Shown piece by piece: positions 34,976 through 44,362 of a stretch of 64,000 nucleotides of DNA (position 1 is the first letter of the stretch; each line of letters opens with the position of its first letter). Below the pieces are notes generated by a model, which saw only the letters and a list, made by a program, of their open reading frames with translations, was not told the DNA's origin and searched no databases. This DNA is from Pseudocitrobacter sp913778145 (GTDB lineage Bacteria > Pseudomonadota > Gammaproteobacteria > Enterobacterales > Enterobacteriaceae), in contig JALNTX010000012.1 of assembly GCA_035726825.1 (NCBI GenBank), positions 62,001 to 126,000 on the forward strand. Direction: 5' to 3'. The translations under genes and the position numbers were made by a program.

Positions 34976-35971
34976 TTACAGGAACATCAGGAAATAGAGC
35001 AGGAAAACGTTAACCAGCAGCAACAGCACGCCCGTCGGCACCTGCGCTTTGATCACCGCGTTTTTATCCGGCAGTTCAAGTAGGGCTGCCGGAACGATAT
35101 TAAAGTTCGCCGCCATCGGCGTCATCAGCGTACCGCAGTAGCCTGAGAACATGCCAATTGCCGCCATCACCGCCGGGTTGCCGCCGTGCTGCAACACCAG
35201 AATAGGAATACCTATCCCCGCCGTGACAATCGGGAAGGCCGCAAAGGCGTTGCCCATCACCATCGTTAACAAGGCCATACCGATGGTATAGACCGCTACG
35301 GCAATGAATCGGCTGTCGACCGCAAGATAGGTTTTGGTCAGCCACGAAATCCCTTCGCCCACGCCTGCAGCGGTAAACAGCAGGCCGAGGGTTGCCAGAA
35401 TCTGCGGCAGGATAAACGCCCAGCCGATGGAGTCCAGCAGGCGACGGGCTTCCTGAATCGGTTGATGCACGCGCTCGTGGGTCATTTTAATCGCCATCGC
35501 CAGGCCAATCAGCGTGCCGACGGTCATTGAGAAAAGCGTAACCAGCGTGGAGTGATTGCCCTCGCCAAACAGCGAGGTCTGTAGGCCCGGCACGTTGTTG
35601 AACAGCAGCACGCCGATAACGGTCACCACCGGGATGGCCAGCGCCGGATAGAAAAGACGGTTCCCCAGACGGCTGGCGCTCTCTTCACGCTGTTTCTGCG
35701 TACGCTGAGAATAGCTCCCCAGACGCACGCCGCCGAAACCGGCAATCAGCGCCATCAGCACCACCGCCACGCCAACGGCGATATGCACCGTACGCTTGTC
35801 GCCAACCAGTTCATAAGCCCAGTCGCCAAGTAAAAACAGCAGGCCGTAAACACCCCAGAAAAGCCCCGTGGTCAGGCGGCGCGGGTTGGCTTTATCGCCC
35901 CAGGACATCAGCGCCACAATCAACAGCACGATCCCCGCCAGCCAGTAGAGGTAACTTTGTTGAAAATGCAT
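34976..35971 (-). CDS. DUF979 family membrane protein, probable transporter subunit
   Basis: The product has 331 residues and about nine hydrophobic segments (MHFQQSYLYWLAGIVLLIVALMSW onward). It contains glycine-rich loops TMVMGNAFAAFPIVTAGIGIP and GMFSGYCGTLMTPMAANFN that look like transporter re-entrant loops. It belongs to the DUF979 family (recognised from context and sequence character), which pairs with DUF969. Its start overlaps the DUF969 stop by 1 bp, so the two are translated together. Position between pcp and pxp suggests uptake of pyroglutamyl peptides or 5-oxoproline. This is inference. Confidence 0.8.
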   Translation of the reverse strand: MHFQQSYLYWLAGIVLLIVALMSWGDKANPRRLTTGLFWGVYGLLFLLGDWAYELVGDKRTVHIAVGVAVVLMALIAGFGGVRLGSYSQRTQKQREESASRLGNRLFYPALAIPVVTVIGVLLFNNVPGLQTSLFGEGNHSTLVTLFSMTVGTLIGLAMAIKMTHERVHQPIQEARRLLDSIGWAFILPQILATLGLLFTAAGVGEGISWLTKTYLAVDSRFIAVAVYTIGMALLTMVMGNAFAAFPIVTAGIGIPILVLQHGGNPAVMAAIGMFSGYCGTLMTPMAANFNIVPAALLELPDKNAVIKAQVPTGVLLLLVNVFLLYFLMFL

Positions 35972-36693
35972 TATGCGTCTCCCCTGGCTGTCGCAGCATG
36001 GGCTTTCGCCACTTCGCGTTGCAGGTAGTTATCCAACCGCCACATCCGCGCGCCGTGGATCAGGAACGCGCACAATGCGGTAGGAATGCCCCACAGAGCG
36101 ATGTGCAGCGGTTCGGTCTGAATGCCGCCCGACTCCAGCATAAAGTTATGCATGAAGATAACGGCTCCAAAGGCCACGAAGATATCTTCGCCAAAGAACA
36201 GCCCGACGTTATCGGTCGCCGCCGACATCGCTCGCAGGCGATAACGCACCGCTCCCGGCAACTCGCCATGGATTTTTTCCGCCGCGCCTTCCGCCATCGG
36301 CGCCAGCAATGGGCGCACCATTTGCGGATGCCCGCCGAGGCTGGTCAGCCCCAGCGCCGCTGTGGCTTCACGCACGAAGAGATAAACCACCAGCAAGCGT
36401 CCAGCGGTTGCACTGTGAATTTTGGCAATCCACGCCTGAGCGCGCTCTTTCAGGCCGTGGCGTTCAAGCAGGCCGATAACCGCCAGCGGCACCAGCAAAA
36501 TAAACGGCAGGTTACGCGTGTTGAGGAAGCCCTCGCCGAGCTTTTCGAGGATAGTCAGCAGCGGCATATGCGCCGCCAGACCGGTGACAATACCGGCGGC
36601 AATCACCACCAGTACCGGGTTAAAACGCAATAAGAATCCAGCCACAATGACGGCGATACCCATCAGCGGCCAGAGAGATACCATCTCTCCCAT
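35971..36693 (-). CDS. DUF969 family membrane protein, probable transporter subunit
   Basis: The product has 240 residues from the ATG at 36693, preceded by AGGGTGG; the frame extends to 36735 without a good ribosome site. About five to six hydrophobic segments are visible. Conserved stretch: LLVVYLFVREATAALGLTSLGGHPQMVRPLLAPMAEGAA (in part). It is the partner of the DUF979 protein immediately downstream. An ERIC element lies between it and pxpA, just upstream. Confidence 0.78.
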   Translation of the reverse strand: MGEMVSLWPLMGIAVIVAGFLLRFNPVLVVIAAGIVTGLAAHMPLLTILEKLGEGFLNTRNLPFILLVPLAVIGLLERHGLKERAQAWIAKIHSATAGRLLVVYLFVREATAALGLTSLGGHPQMVRPLLAPMAEGAAEKIHGELPGAVRYRLRAMSAATDNVGLFFGEDIFVAFGAVIFMHNFMLESGGIQTEPLHIALWGIPTALCAFLIHGARMWRLDNYLQREVAKAHAATARGDA

Positions 36694-36723
36694 TATATCC
36701 ACCCTGCCTATGTTATGTTGTTG

Positions 36724-36850
36724 TATACCCGTCATACTTCAAGTTGCCTGTGCGTTGGCTGCACTCGCTCACCCCAGTCACGTACTTGTGTACGCTCCTG
36801 GGGATTTACTCGTTTGCCGCCTTCATGCAACTCGAATTATTTAGGGTATA
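36724..36850. repeat. ERIC (IRU) element, full-length 127 bp
   Basis: Bounded by TATACCC and GGGTATA, exactly 127 bp, the canonical ERIC size. The core GCTCACCCCAGTCAC...GCTCCTGGGGATTTAC corresponds to the standard ERIC primers. It fills most of the space between DUF969 and pxpA. Confidence 0.95.
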
Positions 36851-36870
36851 AATGTTCTAGTTATATGCGC

Positions 36871-37605
36871 TTAAGCGCTGATTTTTATACTGCGCTCGTC
36901 AAAAGCGCGACGCAAGCGGCGGGCGAAAAGAAGCGCGTGTTCCCCGTCACCGTGCAGACATACCGTTTGTGCCGTTACCGGCGTCCAGACGCCGTTAATG
37001 CTTTTCACCCGTCCTGATTCCACCATCTCCAGCGTCTGCGCCAGTGCCTGTTCTTCATCACTGATAAGTGCGCCCGGCTGGCTGCGCGGCACCAGGCTGC
37101 CATCGTCCTGATAACCCCGGTCGGCAAACACTTCCTGGCGCGTAACCAGCCCGTAATGTTCGCCTGCACGAATCAACTCGCTCCCCGCCAGGCCCACTAA
37201 AATCAGCGATGGCGAGCAGTCATGCACCGCGCGGGCGATGGCATCCGCCAGCTGTGGATCTTTGGCCGCCTGGTTATAAAGCATGCCGTGCGGTTTCACA
37301 TGGCGCAGGGTGCCGCCCTGCGCGCGGGTGATGGCATCCAGCGCGCCAATTTGATACAGCGTCTGGGCGTAGACCGTTTCCGGCGGCAGTTGCATTGCCG
37401 TACGGCCAAAGTTTTCGCGGTCAGGGAAGCTGGGATGTGCGCCAATCGCTACGCCGTTTTTCAGCGCCTCACGCACGCTTTCAACCATGGTTTGCGCATC
37501 GCCCGCGTGAAAGCCGCAGGCGATGTTGGCGGAAGAGACCAGTTGTAACAGGGCGGCATCGCTGCCGCAGCCTTCGCCTAAATCGGCATTTAAATCAATG
37601 AGCAT
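36871..37605 (-). CDS. pxpA: 5-oxoprolinase subunit A
   Basis: A LamB/YcsF-family component of the prokaryotic ATP-dependent 5-oxoprolinase PxpABC, which opens 5-oxoproline to glutamate. It has 244 residues with motifs MLIDLNADLGEGCGSD, NIACGFHAGDA, GAHPSFPDRENFGR and VKPHGMLYN. It overlaps pxpC by 11 bp. Formerly ybgL. Confidence 0.96.
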   Translation of the reverse strand: MLIDLNADLGEGCGSDAALLQLVSSANIACGFHAGDAQTMVESVREALKNGVAIGAHPSFPDRENFGRTAMQLPPETVYAQTLYQIGALDAITRAQGGTLRHVKPHGMLYNQAAKDPQLADAIARAVHDCSPSLILVGLAGSELIRAGEHYGLVTRQEVFADRGYQDDGSLVPRSQPGALISDEEQALAQTLEMVESGRVKSINGVWTPVTAQTVCLHGDGEHALLFARRLRRAFDERSIKISA

Positions 37606-38527
37606 CGTTCAGTCGCCATGCCAGTTGTTCCAGATAACGCTGCTGATCGTGGCGCGCTTTTAGCGCCTCTTCCAGCGTACAGGGAACGAAGTGGATCGGT
37701 TGCCCGAGGGGAATTTGCGCCAGCTGATACATATCGGCTTCGATAATGCAGGCAATGCGCGGATAGCCGCCGGTAGTTTGCGCGTCGTTCATTAGCACAA
37801 TCGGCTGGCCGTTATGCGGCACCTGCACCACGCCCGGCAGCAGGCCGTGTGAATACATTTCGCGTTCGGTCTGGCGCATCAATGGCTGCCCTTGCAGGCG
37901 ATAGCCCATGCGGTTGCTTTGTGGGCTGAGCTGCCACGGTGAACGCCAGAACGCTTCCTGTGACGCTCTATCAAATTCATGATATTCCGGCCCCGGCAGC
38001 GCACGGATGCGGTTGCTGTGCTGCAACTGTTTCACCCCTTGCGGCCCGTCGAACTGGCGCACTGCTTCGCCCAGCGGAAGCGTATCGCCATCCTGCAATC
38101 GCCGTCCTTCCAGACCGCCGACGCCTACTTTTAAATCCGTACTGCGCGACCCCAGCACCAGCGGAACATCAATTCCGCCCGCTACCGCAAGATAGCTGCG
38201 AATGCCGTGAACGGGGCGCTTGAGAACCAATTGCTGCCCGGCTTTTGCCCACTGTCGCCAGCCGCTCCAGACCGGTTTATCATCCAGCTGCGCGTCGCAG
38301 CCAGCGCCGGTTAAGGCAAACCAGCTGTCACGGGTAAATTCAACGCTGACCTGGCCGAGGGTAATTTCCAGTGCCGCGGCGTTAGCGTCATTGCCCACCA
38401 GCAGGTTAGCGGTGATCAATGCCGGTTTATCCAGCGCGCCGCAGCGGCTGATCCCCGACTGGCGCAGCCCTTCTCGCCCGCTGTCCTGTACCGAGGTATA
38501 AAGCCCGGCGCGAATGAGTTTTAGCAT
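37595..38527 (-). CDS. pxpC: 5-oxoprolinase subunit C
   Basis: A biotin-dependent-carboxylase-like (AHS2/KipA) subunit of 5-oxoprolinase. It has 310 residues and opens MLKLIRAGLYTSVQDSGREG, with RSYLAVAGGID, GSRSTDL and PHNGQPIVLMNDAQTTGGYPRI. It overlaps pxpB by 7 bp and pxpA by 11 bp, so the three are translated together. Formerly ybgK. Confidence 0.96.
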   Translation of the reverse strand: MLKLIRAGLYTSVQDSGREGLRQSGISRCGALDKPALITANLLVGNDANAAALEITLGQVSVEFTRDSWFALTGAGCDAQLDDKPVWSGWRQWAKAGQQLVLKRPVHGIRSYLAVAGGIDVPLVLGSRSTDLKVGVGGLEGRRLQDGDTLPLGEAVRQFDGPQGVKQLQHSNRIRALPGPEYHEFDRASQEAFWRSPWQLSPQSNRMGYRLQGQPLMRQTEREMYSHGLLPGVVQVPHNGQPIVLMNDAQTTGGYPRIACIIEADMYQLAQIPLGQPIHFVPCTLEEALKARHDQQRYLEQLAWRLNDAH

Positions 38528-39177
38528 ACGCCCTCCTTTTGCGGCACAAAGCGCAAGGTATCGCCGGGGCGTAACAGCACCGGATCGTCTTTCTGTGGAT
38601 CAAACAACGGCTGCGAGGTCAGGCCAATCAGCTGCCAGCCACCCGGCGTCGCGAGCGGGTAGATCCCGGTTTGCGCGCCGCCGATCCCCACCGATCCCGC
38701 TGGAACCAGCAAACGCGGTTCGGCGCGACGCGGCATGGCGAGTTGTTCCGGCAGGCCGCCAAGGTACGGGAAGCCCGGCTGGAAGCCGAGGAACCACACC
38801 ACGTAATCCACCGATGCGTGCAGTTCAACCACCTGCTTTGGCGTTAGGCCGCTGTGTTGCGCCACTTCATTGAGATCGGGCCCCTGCTCACCGCCGTAAA
38901 TCACCGGAATTTCGATATAGCGGGATTCCGGCTCCAGCGCGTCACTCTCCTCCCACCAGCGCTGTAAACGCTCAATGGCATCAAGGGCCAGATCCTGCGG
39001 ATGACGCAAAATCACCGTGATGTTATTCATACCCGGAATGGCTTCCACCACTTCCGGCTGCTCAGCCAGACGCTGAGTTAATCGCCAGATTCTTTTCTGG
39101 CTCGTCAGGGTGACCGGTGGCTCAAGTTCAAGCACCACCGCCGTTTCCCCTAATAGATAACAACGCGCTCGCTGCAC
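38521..39177 (-). CDS. pxpB: 5-oxoprolinase subunit B
   Basis: An AHS1/KipI-family subunit of 5-oxoprolinase. It has 218 residues with the characteristic FLGFQPGFPYLGGLPEQLAMPRRAEPR and GSVGIGGAQTGIYPLATPGGWQLIG. It lies 16 bp after ybgI. Formerly ybgJ. Confidence 0.96.
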   Translation of the reverse strand: MQRARCYLLGETAVVLELEPPVTLTSQKRIWRLTQRLAEQPEVVEAIPGMNNITVILRHPQDLALDAIERLQRWWEESDALEPESRYIEIPVIYGGEQGPDLNEVAQHSGLTPKQVVELHASVDYVVWFLGFQPGFPYLGGLPEQLAMPRRAEPRLLVPAGSVGIGGAQTGIYPLATPGGWQLIGLTSQPLFDPQKDDPVLLRPGDTLRFVPQKEGVC

Positions 39178-39193
39178 TCTTTACCCTCTTTAA

Positions 39194-39937
39194 TCAGGCC
39201 GGGTTAGGGATGTCGACAAAGGTCACATCCAGATCGGTCGTTTCATTCAGCCATTCGCTTAATGCGCGAATACCGCCGCGTTCAGTGGCGTGGTGCCCTG
39301 CCGCATAAAAATGCAGCCCCTGTTCGCGGGCGGAGTGGATGGTTTGTTCGGAAACTTCGCCGGTGATAAACGCATCCACACCAAAACGGGCGGCGCTATC
39401 AATAAAGCCCTGTCCGCCACCAGTGCACCACGCCACGCGGCTGACTTTATCCGGCCCTGTATCGCCGCTCCACAGCGGTTTACGCCCCAGACGCGCTTCA
39501 ATCCACGAAGCCAGCTCAAGCCCGGAAACCGGCATGGAGAGCTCACCCCACGGTACCAGCGGCTCAATTTCGCCCATTACGTTGATGCCCAACAGCTGCG
39601 CCAGCTGCACGTTGTTGCCCAGCTCCGGATGCGCGTCCAGCGGTAAATGCCAGCCGAAAAGGTTGATATCATTGCTGAGCAACGCCTTCAGGCGGTTGCG
39701 CTTCATGCCGCGAATCACCGGTGATTCGCCTTTCCAGAAGTAGCCATGGTGGACGATAACCGCGTCCGCCTGCTGGCGAACCGCTTCGTCAATCAGCGCC
39801 TGGCTGGCGGTCACCCCGGTGACAATTTTTTGAATCTCTTCACGACCTTCGACCTGTAAGCCATTTGGCGCATAGTCGCTGAAGGCGGCGCTGCCGAGTT
39901 TTTCGTTAATCAGTTGTTCCAGCTCGGTATTTTTCAT
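39194..39937 (-). CDS. ybgI: NIF3-family dinuclear-metal hydrolase YbgI
   Basis: A cytoplasmic protein of the NIF3/GTP-cyclohydrolase 1 type 2 homologue family. It has 247 residues from MKNTELEQLINEKL; the upstream extension of the frame (to 40054) lies in the promoter region shared with dtpD. Metal ligands: VIVHHGYFWKGE (His-His) and HATERGG with GHH near the C-terminus. Function is unresolved. It heads the ybgI-pxpBCA run and is divergent from dtpD. Confidence 0.94.
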   Translation of the reverse strand: MKNTELEQLINEKLGSAAFSDYAPNGLQVEGREEIQKIVTGVTASQALIDEAVRQQADAVIVHHGYFWKGESPVIRGMKRNRLKALLSNDINLFGWHLPLDAHPELGNNVQLAQLLGINVMGEIEPLVPWGELSMPVSGLELASWIEARLGRKPLWSGDTGPDKVSRVAWCTGGGQGFIDSAARFGVDAFITGEVSEQTIHSAREQGLHFYAAGHHATERGGIRALSEWLNETTDLDVTFVDIPNPA

Positions 39938-40215
39938 CATCGCTCCCTTGTGCGCGAATGTCGTATCACAGACTAAAATAGCGTCCTCTGCGCCTGACGT
40001 CGATAACCCATTCTTTGTAGTCGAAATCGTGCGTAAAACTGGCCATTTCAACATTTAATCACACAAATTACTTTTCTTTACCTGAACGATATCCTGTATA
40101 TTTATGCAATCAGACAGCATATTACATAAATATCTTGAGCTGCTTCGCAAAAATACATCACGAAAACAAATCTATCCGGCGCTGAGATGCCCGATAGAAC
40201 CGAGGTTAGAGCACT

Positions 40216-41691
40216 ATGAACACGTCACAGCCGCGAGCGATTTACTACGTTGTCGCCCTGCAAATTTGGGAATATTTCAGTTTTTACGGCATGCGCGCGC
40301 TGCTGATTCTGTATCTCACCAACCAGCTTAAGTACGACGATAACCACGCCTATGAACTGTTCAGCGCCTACTGTTCACTGGTTTACGTGACCCCTATCCT
40401 CGGCGGTTTCCTCGCGGATAAGTTATTGGGAAATCGTATGGCCGTGATGCTTGGCGCATTCCTGATGGTTGTCGGTCACCTGGTGCTGGGTGCCAGCGAA
40501 ATGGCGCCGGTATTCCTGTATCTGTCGCTGGCGATCATTGTTTGCGGCTATGGGTTGTTTAAATCCAACGTCAGTTGCCTGCTCGGCGAGCTGTATCACC
40601 CGGAAGATCCGCGTCGCGACGGGGGGTTCTCCCTGCTCTATGCCGCCGGGAATATTGGCTCGATTGTCGCGCCTATCGCCTGCGGCTATGTGCAGCAGGA
40701 GTATAGCTGGGCGATGGGCTTTGCGCTGGCGGCGATTGGTATGCTGGCCGGGCTGGTGATTTTCCTGTGCGGCAATCGCCACTTCACCCATACGGCGGGG
40801 GTCAATAAAGCGGCGCTGCATGCACGCCAGTTTGGTCTGCCAAACTGGGGCTGGCTGCTGGTGCTGCTGGTTGCCGCTCCGCTACTGATCACCGTACTGT
40901 TCTGGAAAGAGTGGTCGGTGTATGCGCTGATTGTCGCCACGGTAATTGGCCTTGGTGTACTGGCAAAAATCTACACCAAAGCGGAAAACAGCAAACAGCG
41001 TAAAGAGTTGGGGCTGATTGTCGTCCTTACTTTCTTTAGCATGCTGTTCTGGGCCTTCGCGCAGCAGGGCGGGAGTTCCATTAGCCTGTACATCGACCGT
41101 TTCGTAAACCGCGATATCTTCGGTTACGAAGTGCCTACCGCCATGTTCCAGTCGGTGAACGGTTTCGCGGTGATGCTGTGCGGCGTGGTGCTGGCGTGGC
41201 TGATTAAAGAAGGCGTGAGCGGCAACCGTACCGTGCGTATCTGGGGAAAATTCGCCCTGGGTTTAGGGCTGATGAGCGCAGGTTTCTGCATTCTGACCCT
41301 CAGCGCACGCTGGTCGGCAGCCTACGGTCACTCCTCTATGCCGCTAATGGTGCTGGGGATGGCGGTGATGGGCTTTGCCGAACTGTTTATCGACCCGGTC
41401 GCCATGTCGCAAATTACGCGTATTGAAATTCCCGGCGTCACTGGCGTACTCACCGGGATTTACATGCTGCTCTCCGGGGCGATCGCCAACTATCTCGCGG
41501 GCGTGATTGCCGACCAGACATCGCAAAGCGCCTTCGATGCGGCAGGTGCGGTGAACTACGCTATCGACGCCTACATTGACGTCTTTAGCGAGATTACCTG
41601 GGGCGCGCTGGCCTGCGTCGGCGCTGTGCTGGTGATTTGGCTCTATCAGGCGCTGAAATTCCGCGCCCGTCGGGTTGCGGCTGAAGCCTGA
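40216..41691 (+). CDS. dtpD: Dipeptide/tripeptide proton symporter DtpD (POT family)
   Basis: An inner-membrane proton-coupled peptide importer. It has 491 residues and twelve or more membrane segments. POT motif ExxExxxYYxxR appears as LQIWEYFSFYGMRALLILYL near the N-terminus. Further signatures are DPRRDGGFSLLYAAGNIGS and FAQQGGSSISLYIDRFVNR. Formerly ybgH. Divergent from ybgI; convergent with phrB across an extended BIME. Confidence 0.96.
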   Translation: MNTSQPRAIYYVVALQIWEYFSFYGMRALLILYLTNQLKYDDNHAYELFSAYCSLVYVTPILGGFLADKLLGNRMAVMLGAFLMVVGHLVLGASEMAPVFLYLSLAIIVCGYGLFKSNVSCLLGELYHPEDPRRDGGFSLLYAAGNIGSIVAPIACGYVQQEYSWAMGFALAAIGMLAGLVIFLCGNRHFTHTAGVNKAALHARQFGLPNWGWLLVLLVAAPLLITVLFWKEWSVYALIVATVIGLGVLAKIYTKAENSKQRKELGLIVVLTFFSMLFWAFAQQGGSSISLYIDRFVNRDIFGYEVPTAMFQSVNGFAVMLCGVVLAWLIKEGVSGNRTVRIWGKFALGLGLMSAGFCILTLSARWSAAYGHSSMPLMVLGMAVMGFAELFIDPVAMSQITRIEIPGVTGVLTGIYMLLSGAIANYLAGVIADQTSQSAFDAAGAVNYAIDAYIDVFSEITWGALACVGAVLVIWLYQALKFRARRVAAEA

Positions 41692-41708
41692 CAGATGCCG
41701 GATAGCAT

Positions 41709-41860
<152 letters not shown>

Positions 41861-41866
41861 ATAGTA

Positions 41867-43285
41867 TCAACCTTTCCGCGCCGCCTCATAGGCGGCAAGC
41901 GTTTCACTCCGCGCCTGTTTGTGATCGACAATCGGGCGCGGATACGCAAGCGTCACGCCCTCTTTATCCGCCCACTTCCAGGGTTCATGAATCGCTTTTT
42001 GCGGAACCTCCGCTAATTCACTCACCCACTGGCGGATAAATTCGCCCTCTTTGTCGAATCGCTCGCCCTGCGTCGTCGGGTTGAAAATGCGGAAGTACGG
42101 CGCAGCGTCTGTCCCGGTTGAGGCTGCCCACTGCCAGCCGCCGTTATTTGCCGCCAGGTCGCCATCTATCAACTGCGACATAAAGTAGCGCTCGCCTTCG
42201 CGCCAGTCGATAAGCAGATCTTTCACCAGAAAACTGGCGGCGATCATCCGCAGGCGGTTATGCATCCAACCGGTGGCGTTAAGCTGTCGCATCGCTGCAT
42301 CAACGATAGGATAACCGGTTTGCCCTTCCTGCCACGCTTTCAAATGCGCAGGCGACGAACGCCATTTGACGCGTTCGGTCCAGTCGATAAACGGCCGATG
42401 TTTGCACAATGCCGGGTTGTAGGTCATTAAGTGACGGTAAAACTCCCGCCAAATCAGTTCATTAAGCCAGACGCTTCCCGGCCCATCATCCAGCGTTCTC
42501 GGCTGTTCCACCAGCAGACGGTGCAGACATTGACGCGGGGAGATAGCCCCGACGGCAAGCGCCGCAGATAAACGACTGGTACCCTCAATCGCCGGAAAAT
42601 CGCGCTGAGACGCGTACTCGCCCGCGCCCTGCTGGCAAAACTGCCGCAGCTGGCGAATCGCGTCTTTTTCATCGGCAGCATAAAGAGACGCCTCAAAATC
42701 CTGCTGCGGATAGCTGAACGTAATCGGCGCACTCGTCACGTTGTGCGCCGCGTTTTTTCGCTTCGCGGGGGCCGCGACGCACTCAGGCATGCCATCATTG
42801 AGCCGCGTCAGCCACGCTTTTTTAAACGGCGTGAACACTTTGTACATCTCATGATTGCCGGTCATCACCGCGCCCGGCGGCAGGATCACACTGTCATCGA
42901 ATCCCTGACAGCGCACCTCGTCCAGCGCTTTTTCGACCGCAGCATCGCGCTGACGTTCGTTCACTTCATATTGATAGTTGTAGAAAAGAGAGCTCACTTC
43001 ATGCTCATCGCAAAAGGTTTTTAACGCCTCTACGCTTGCGGCGAAGTCATCGACTTCCACAAACGCCAGCGGGATCCCCTTTTCTTCCAGCGATGCGCGC
43101 AGCGCGGTGAGGTGCGCACGAATATATGCCGCCTGTCTGGGCGACATCGCATGTTGCTGCCACTGCTTTGGCGTGGCGATGTACAGCGCTATCACCGTCG
43201 CATCGGCAGAGCGACAGGCGGCGGATAGCGCAAGATTGTCATTCAGGCGTAAATCGTGGCGGAACCACATCAGATGGGTGGGCAT
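41867..43285 (-). CDS. phrB: Deoxyribodipyrimidine photolyase
   Basis: A light-driven FAD enzyme that splits cyclobutane pyrimidine dimers. It has 472 residues, the E. coli length: photolyase N-terminal domain (MPTHLMWFRHDLRLNDNLAL) for the folate antenna, then the FAD domain with GTSRLSAALAVGAISPRQCL, WRE FYRHL (WREFYRHL) and the terminal block DGDLAANNGGWQWAASTGTDA. It lies 12 bp after ybgA in the same direction. Confidence 0.97.
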   Translation of the reverse strand: MPTHLMWFRHDLRLNDNLALSAACRSADATVIALYIATPKQWQQHAMSPRQAAYIRAHLTALRASLEEKGIPLAFVEVDDFAASVEALKTFCDEHEVSSLFYNYQYEVNERQRDAAVEKALDEVRCQGFDDSVILPPGAVMTGNHEMYKVFTPFKKAWLTRLNDGMPECVAAPAKRKNAAHNVTSAPITFSYPQQDFEASLYAADEKDAIRQLRQFCQQGAGEYASQRDFPAIEGTSRLSAALAVGAISPRQCLHRLLVEQPRTLDDGPGSVWLNELIWREFYRHLMTYNPALCKHRPFIDWTERVKWRSSPAHLKAWQEGQTGYPIVDAAMRQLNATGWMHNRLRMIAASFLVKDLLIDWREGERYFMSQLIDGDLAANNGGWQWAASTGTDAAPYFRIFNPTTQGERFDKEGEFIRQWVSELAEVPQKAIHEPWKWADKEGVTLAYPRPIVDHKQARSETLAAYEAARKG

Positions 43286-43297
43286 AGCGCTCCTGCA

Positions 43298-44254
43298 TTA
43301 AGATCCATAACGTAAACGAAGGGCCTCCGGCCAGGGGTCGAAATAGCGTTGTGTGGCGAGATAAGTATCGGGAAATTCTGCCATATAGTGTTTGAGCAGG
43401 GTAACGGGGGCAAGCAGCGGCTGCGTGGCCAGGCGGTAGCCCTCAATCAGGGTTGAAAGCTCCTGACGCTGGCGGCTGTTAAGCTGTTTACGGAAATAGC
43501 CCTGTACGTGCATCAACACATTGGTGTGATTACGTCGGGTGGCTGGAATGGAAAGCAGGTTCATCAGCCGCTGGCGATAAGCAATAAACCACGCGTCCAG
43601 CGATTCCCATTCATGCAACGTCGCGACAAAACGGCCCAGTTCGCGGTAATCGGGCTGAGAATGGGCCAGCAGTGAAAGTTTGTAACGGCTGTGATACGCA
43701 ATCAGTTTGCCGCGCGTGAGGCCTTCTTCGCGCAGGCTGTTCAGTTCATGAAGCGCGTAAATACGCTCAACGAAGTTTTCGCGCAGCACCGGATCGTGCA
43801 GCCGTCCGTCTTCCTCCACGGGTAGCCACGGAAAGCGCGCCATCAGCGCTTCGGTGTAAATACCGCGCCCGGCTTTACGATTGTTTTTGCCGTCCGCCTC
43901 GTAAATACGTACCCGCTCCATGCCGCAACTGGGGGATTTTGCGCAGACGATATAGCCGCAAAGCGTCTCAAAGGAGGCGATTCGCTGCGCGCTAAACTCG
44001 CGCATGGCCTGAGTTAAATCACCTTCCCGACCATCGCTAAAACGCAGCGCAACCTCATCTTCTGCAAGCTTCACCAGCCGCAGCGCCGGACGCGGCACGG
44101 GTAAGCCAATCGCCATCTCCGGGCAAACCGGTTCGAAACGCACCCACGGCGATAACTCTTCCACCGCAAAGGGTAAACGCTTATGGCCGCCGTCAAAACG
44201 GACGGGTTCGCCTAACAGACAGGCGCTGATGCCAACGGGGATTTTCTCTTGCAT
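43298..44254 (-). CDS. ybgA: DUF523-DUF1722 fusion protein YbgA, probable tRNA 4-thiouridine desulfidase (RudS type)
   Basis: The product has 318 residues in two domains. Residues 1-150 are a DUF523/TudS-like desulfidase domain with cysteines in GISACLLGEPVRFDGGHKR, FEPVCPE and VCAKSPSCGMERVR, the expected ligands of an iron-sulfur cluster. Residues 165-318 are DUF1722 (LHELNSLREEGLTRGKLIAYHSRYK, NHTNVLMHVQGYFRKQL). E. coli YbgA has only the second domain (about 169 residues). Two-domain members named RudS remove sulfur from 4-thiouridine in tRNA. Linkage to phrB fits, because 4-thiouridine is the near-UV target. Functional assignment is from recalled family literature. Confidence 0.78.
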   Translation of the reverse strand: MQEKIPVGISACLLGEPVRFDGGHKRLPFAVEELSPWVRFEPVCPEMAIGLPVPRPALRLVKLAEDEVALRFSDGREGDLTQAMREFSAQRIASFETLCGYIVCAKSPSCGMERVRIYEADGKNNRKAGRGIYTEALMARFPWLPVEEDGRLHDPVLRENFVERIYALHELNSLREEGLTRGKLIAYHSRYKLSLLAHSQPDYRELGRFVATLHEWESLDAWFIAYRQRLMNLLSIPATRRNHTNVLMHVQGYFRKQLNSRQRQELSTLIEGYRLATQPLLAPVTLLKHYMAEFPDTYLATQRYFDPWPEALRLRYGS

Positions 44255-44296
44255 ACCGACTCCTTACATCCTTTCTGTAAGTGTAGCCAGCAGACA

Positions 44297-44327
44297 TAAA
44301 AAAACCGCCATCAAATGACGGCGGTTC
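44297..44327 (-). terminator. Terminator of ybfA
   Basis: A stem AACCGCC...GGCGGTT (44303-44309 with 44320-44326), extended inward by a TCA/TGA pair, is followed on the minus strand by TTTTTTTATG. Confidence 0.85.
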
Positions 44328-44362
44328 TCGTTGAAAAGTCTGATTTACAGGCGGTGCGGTAC

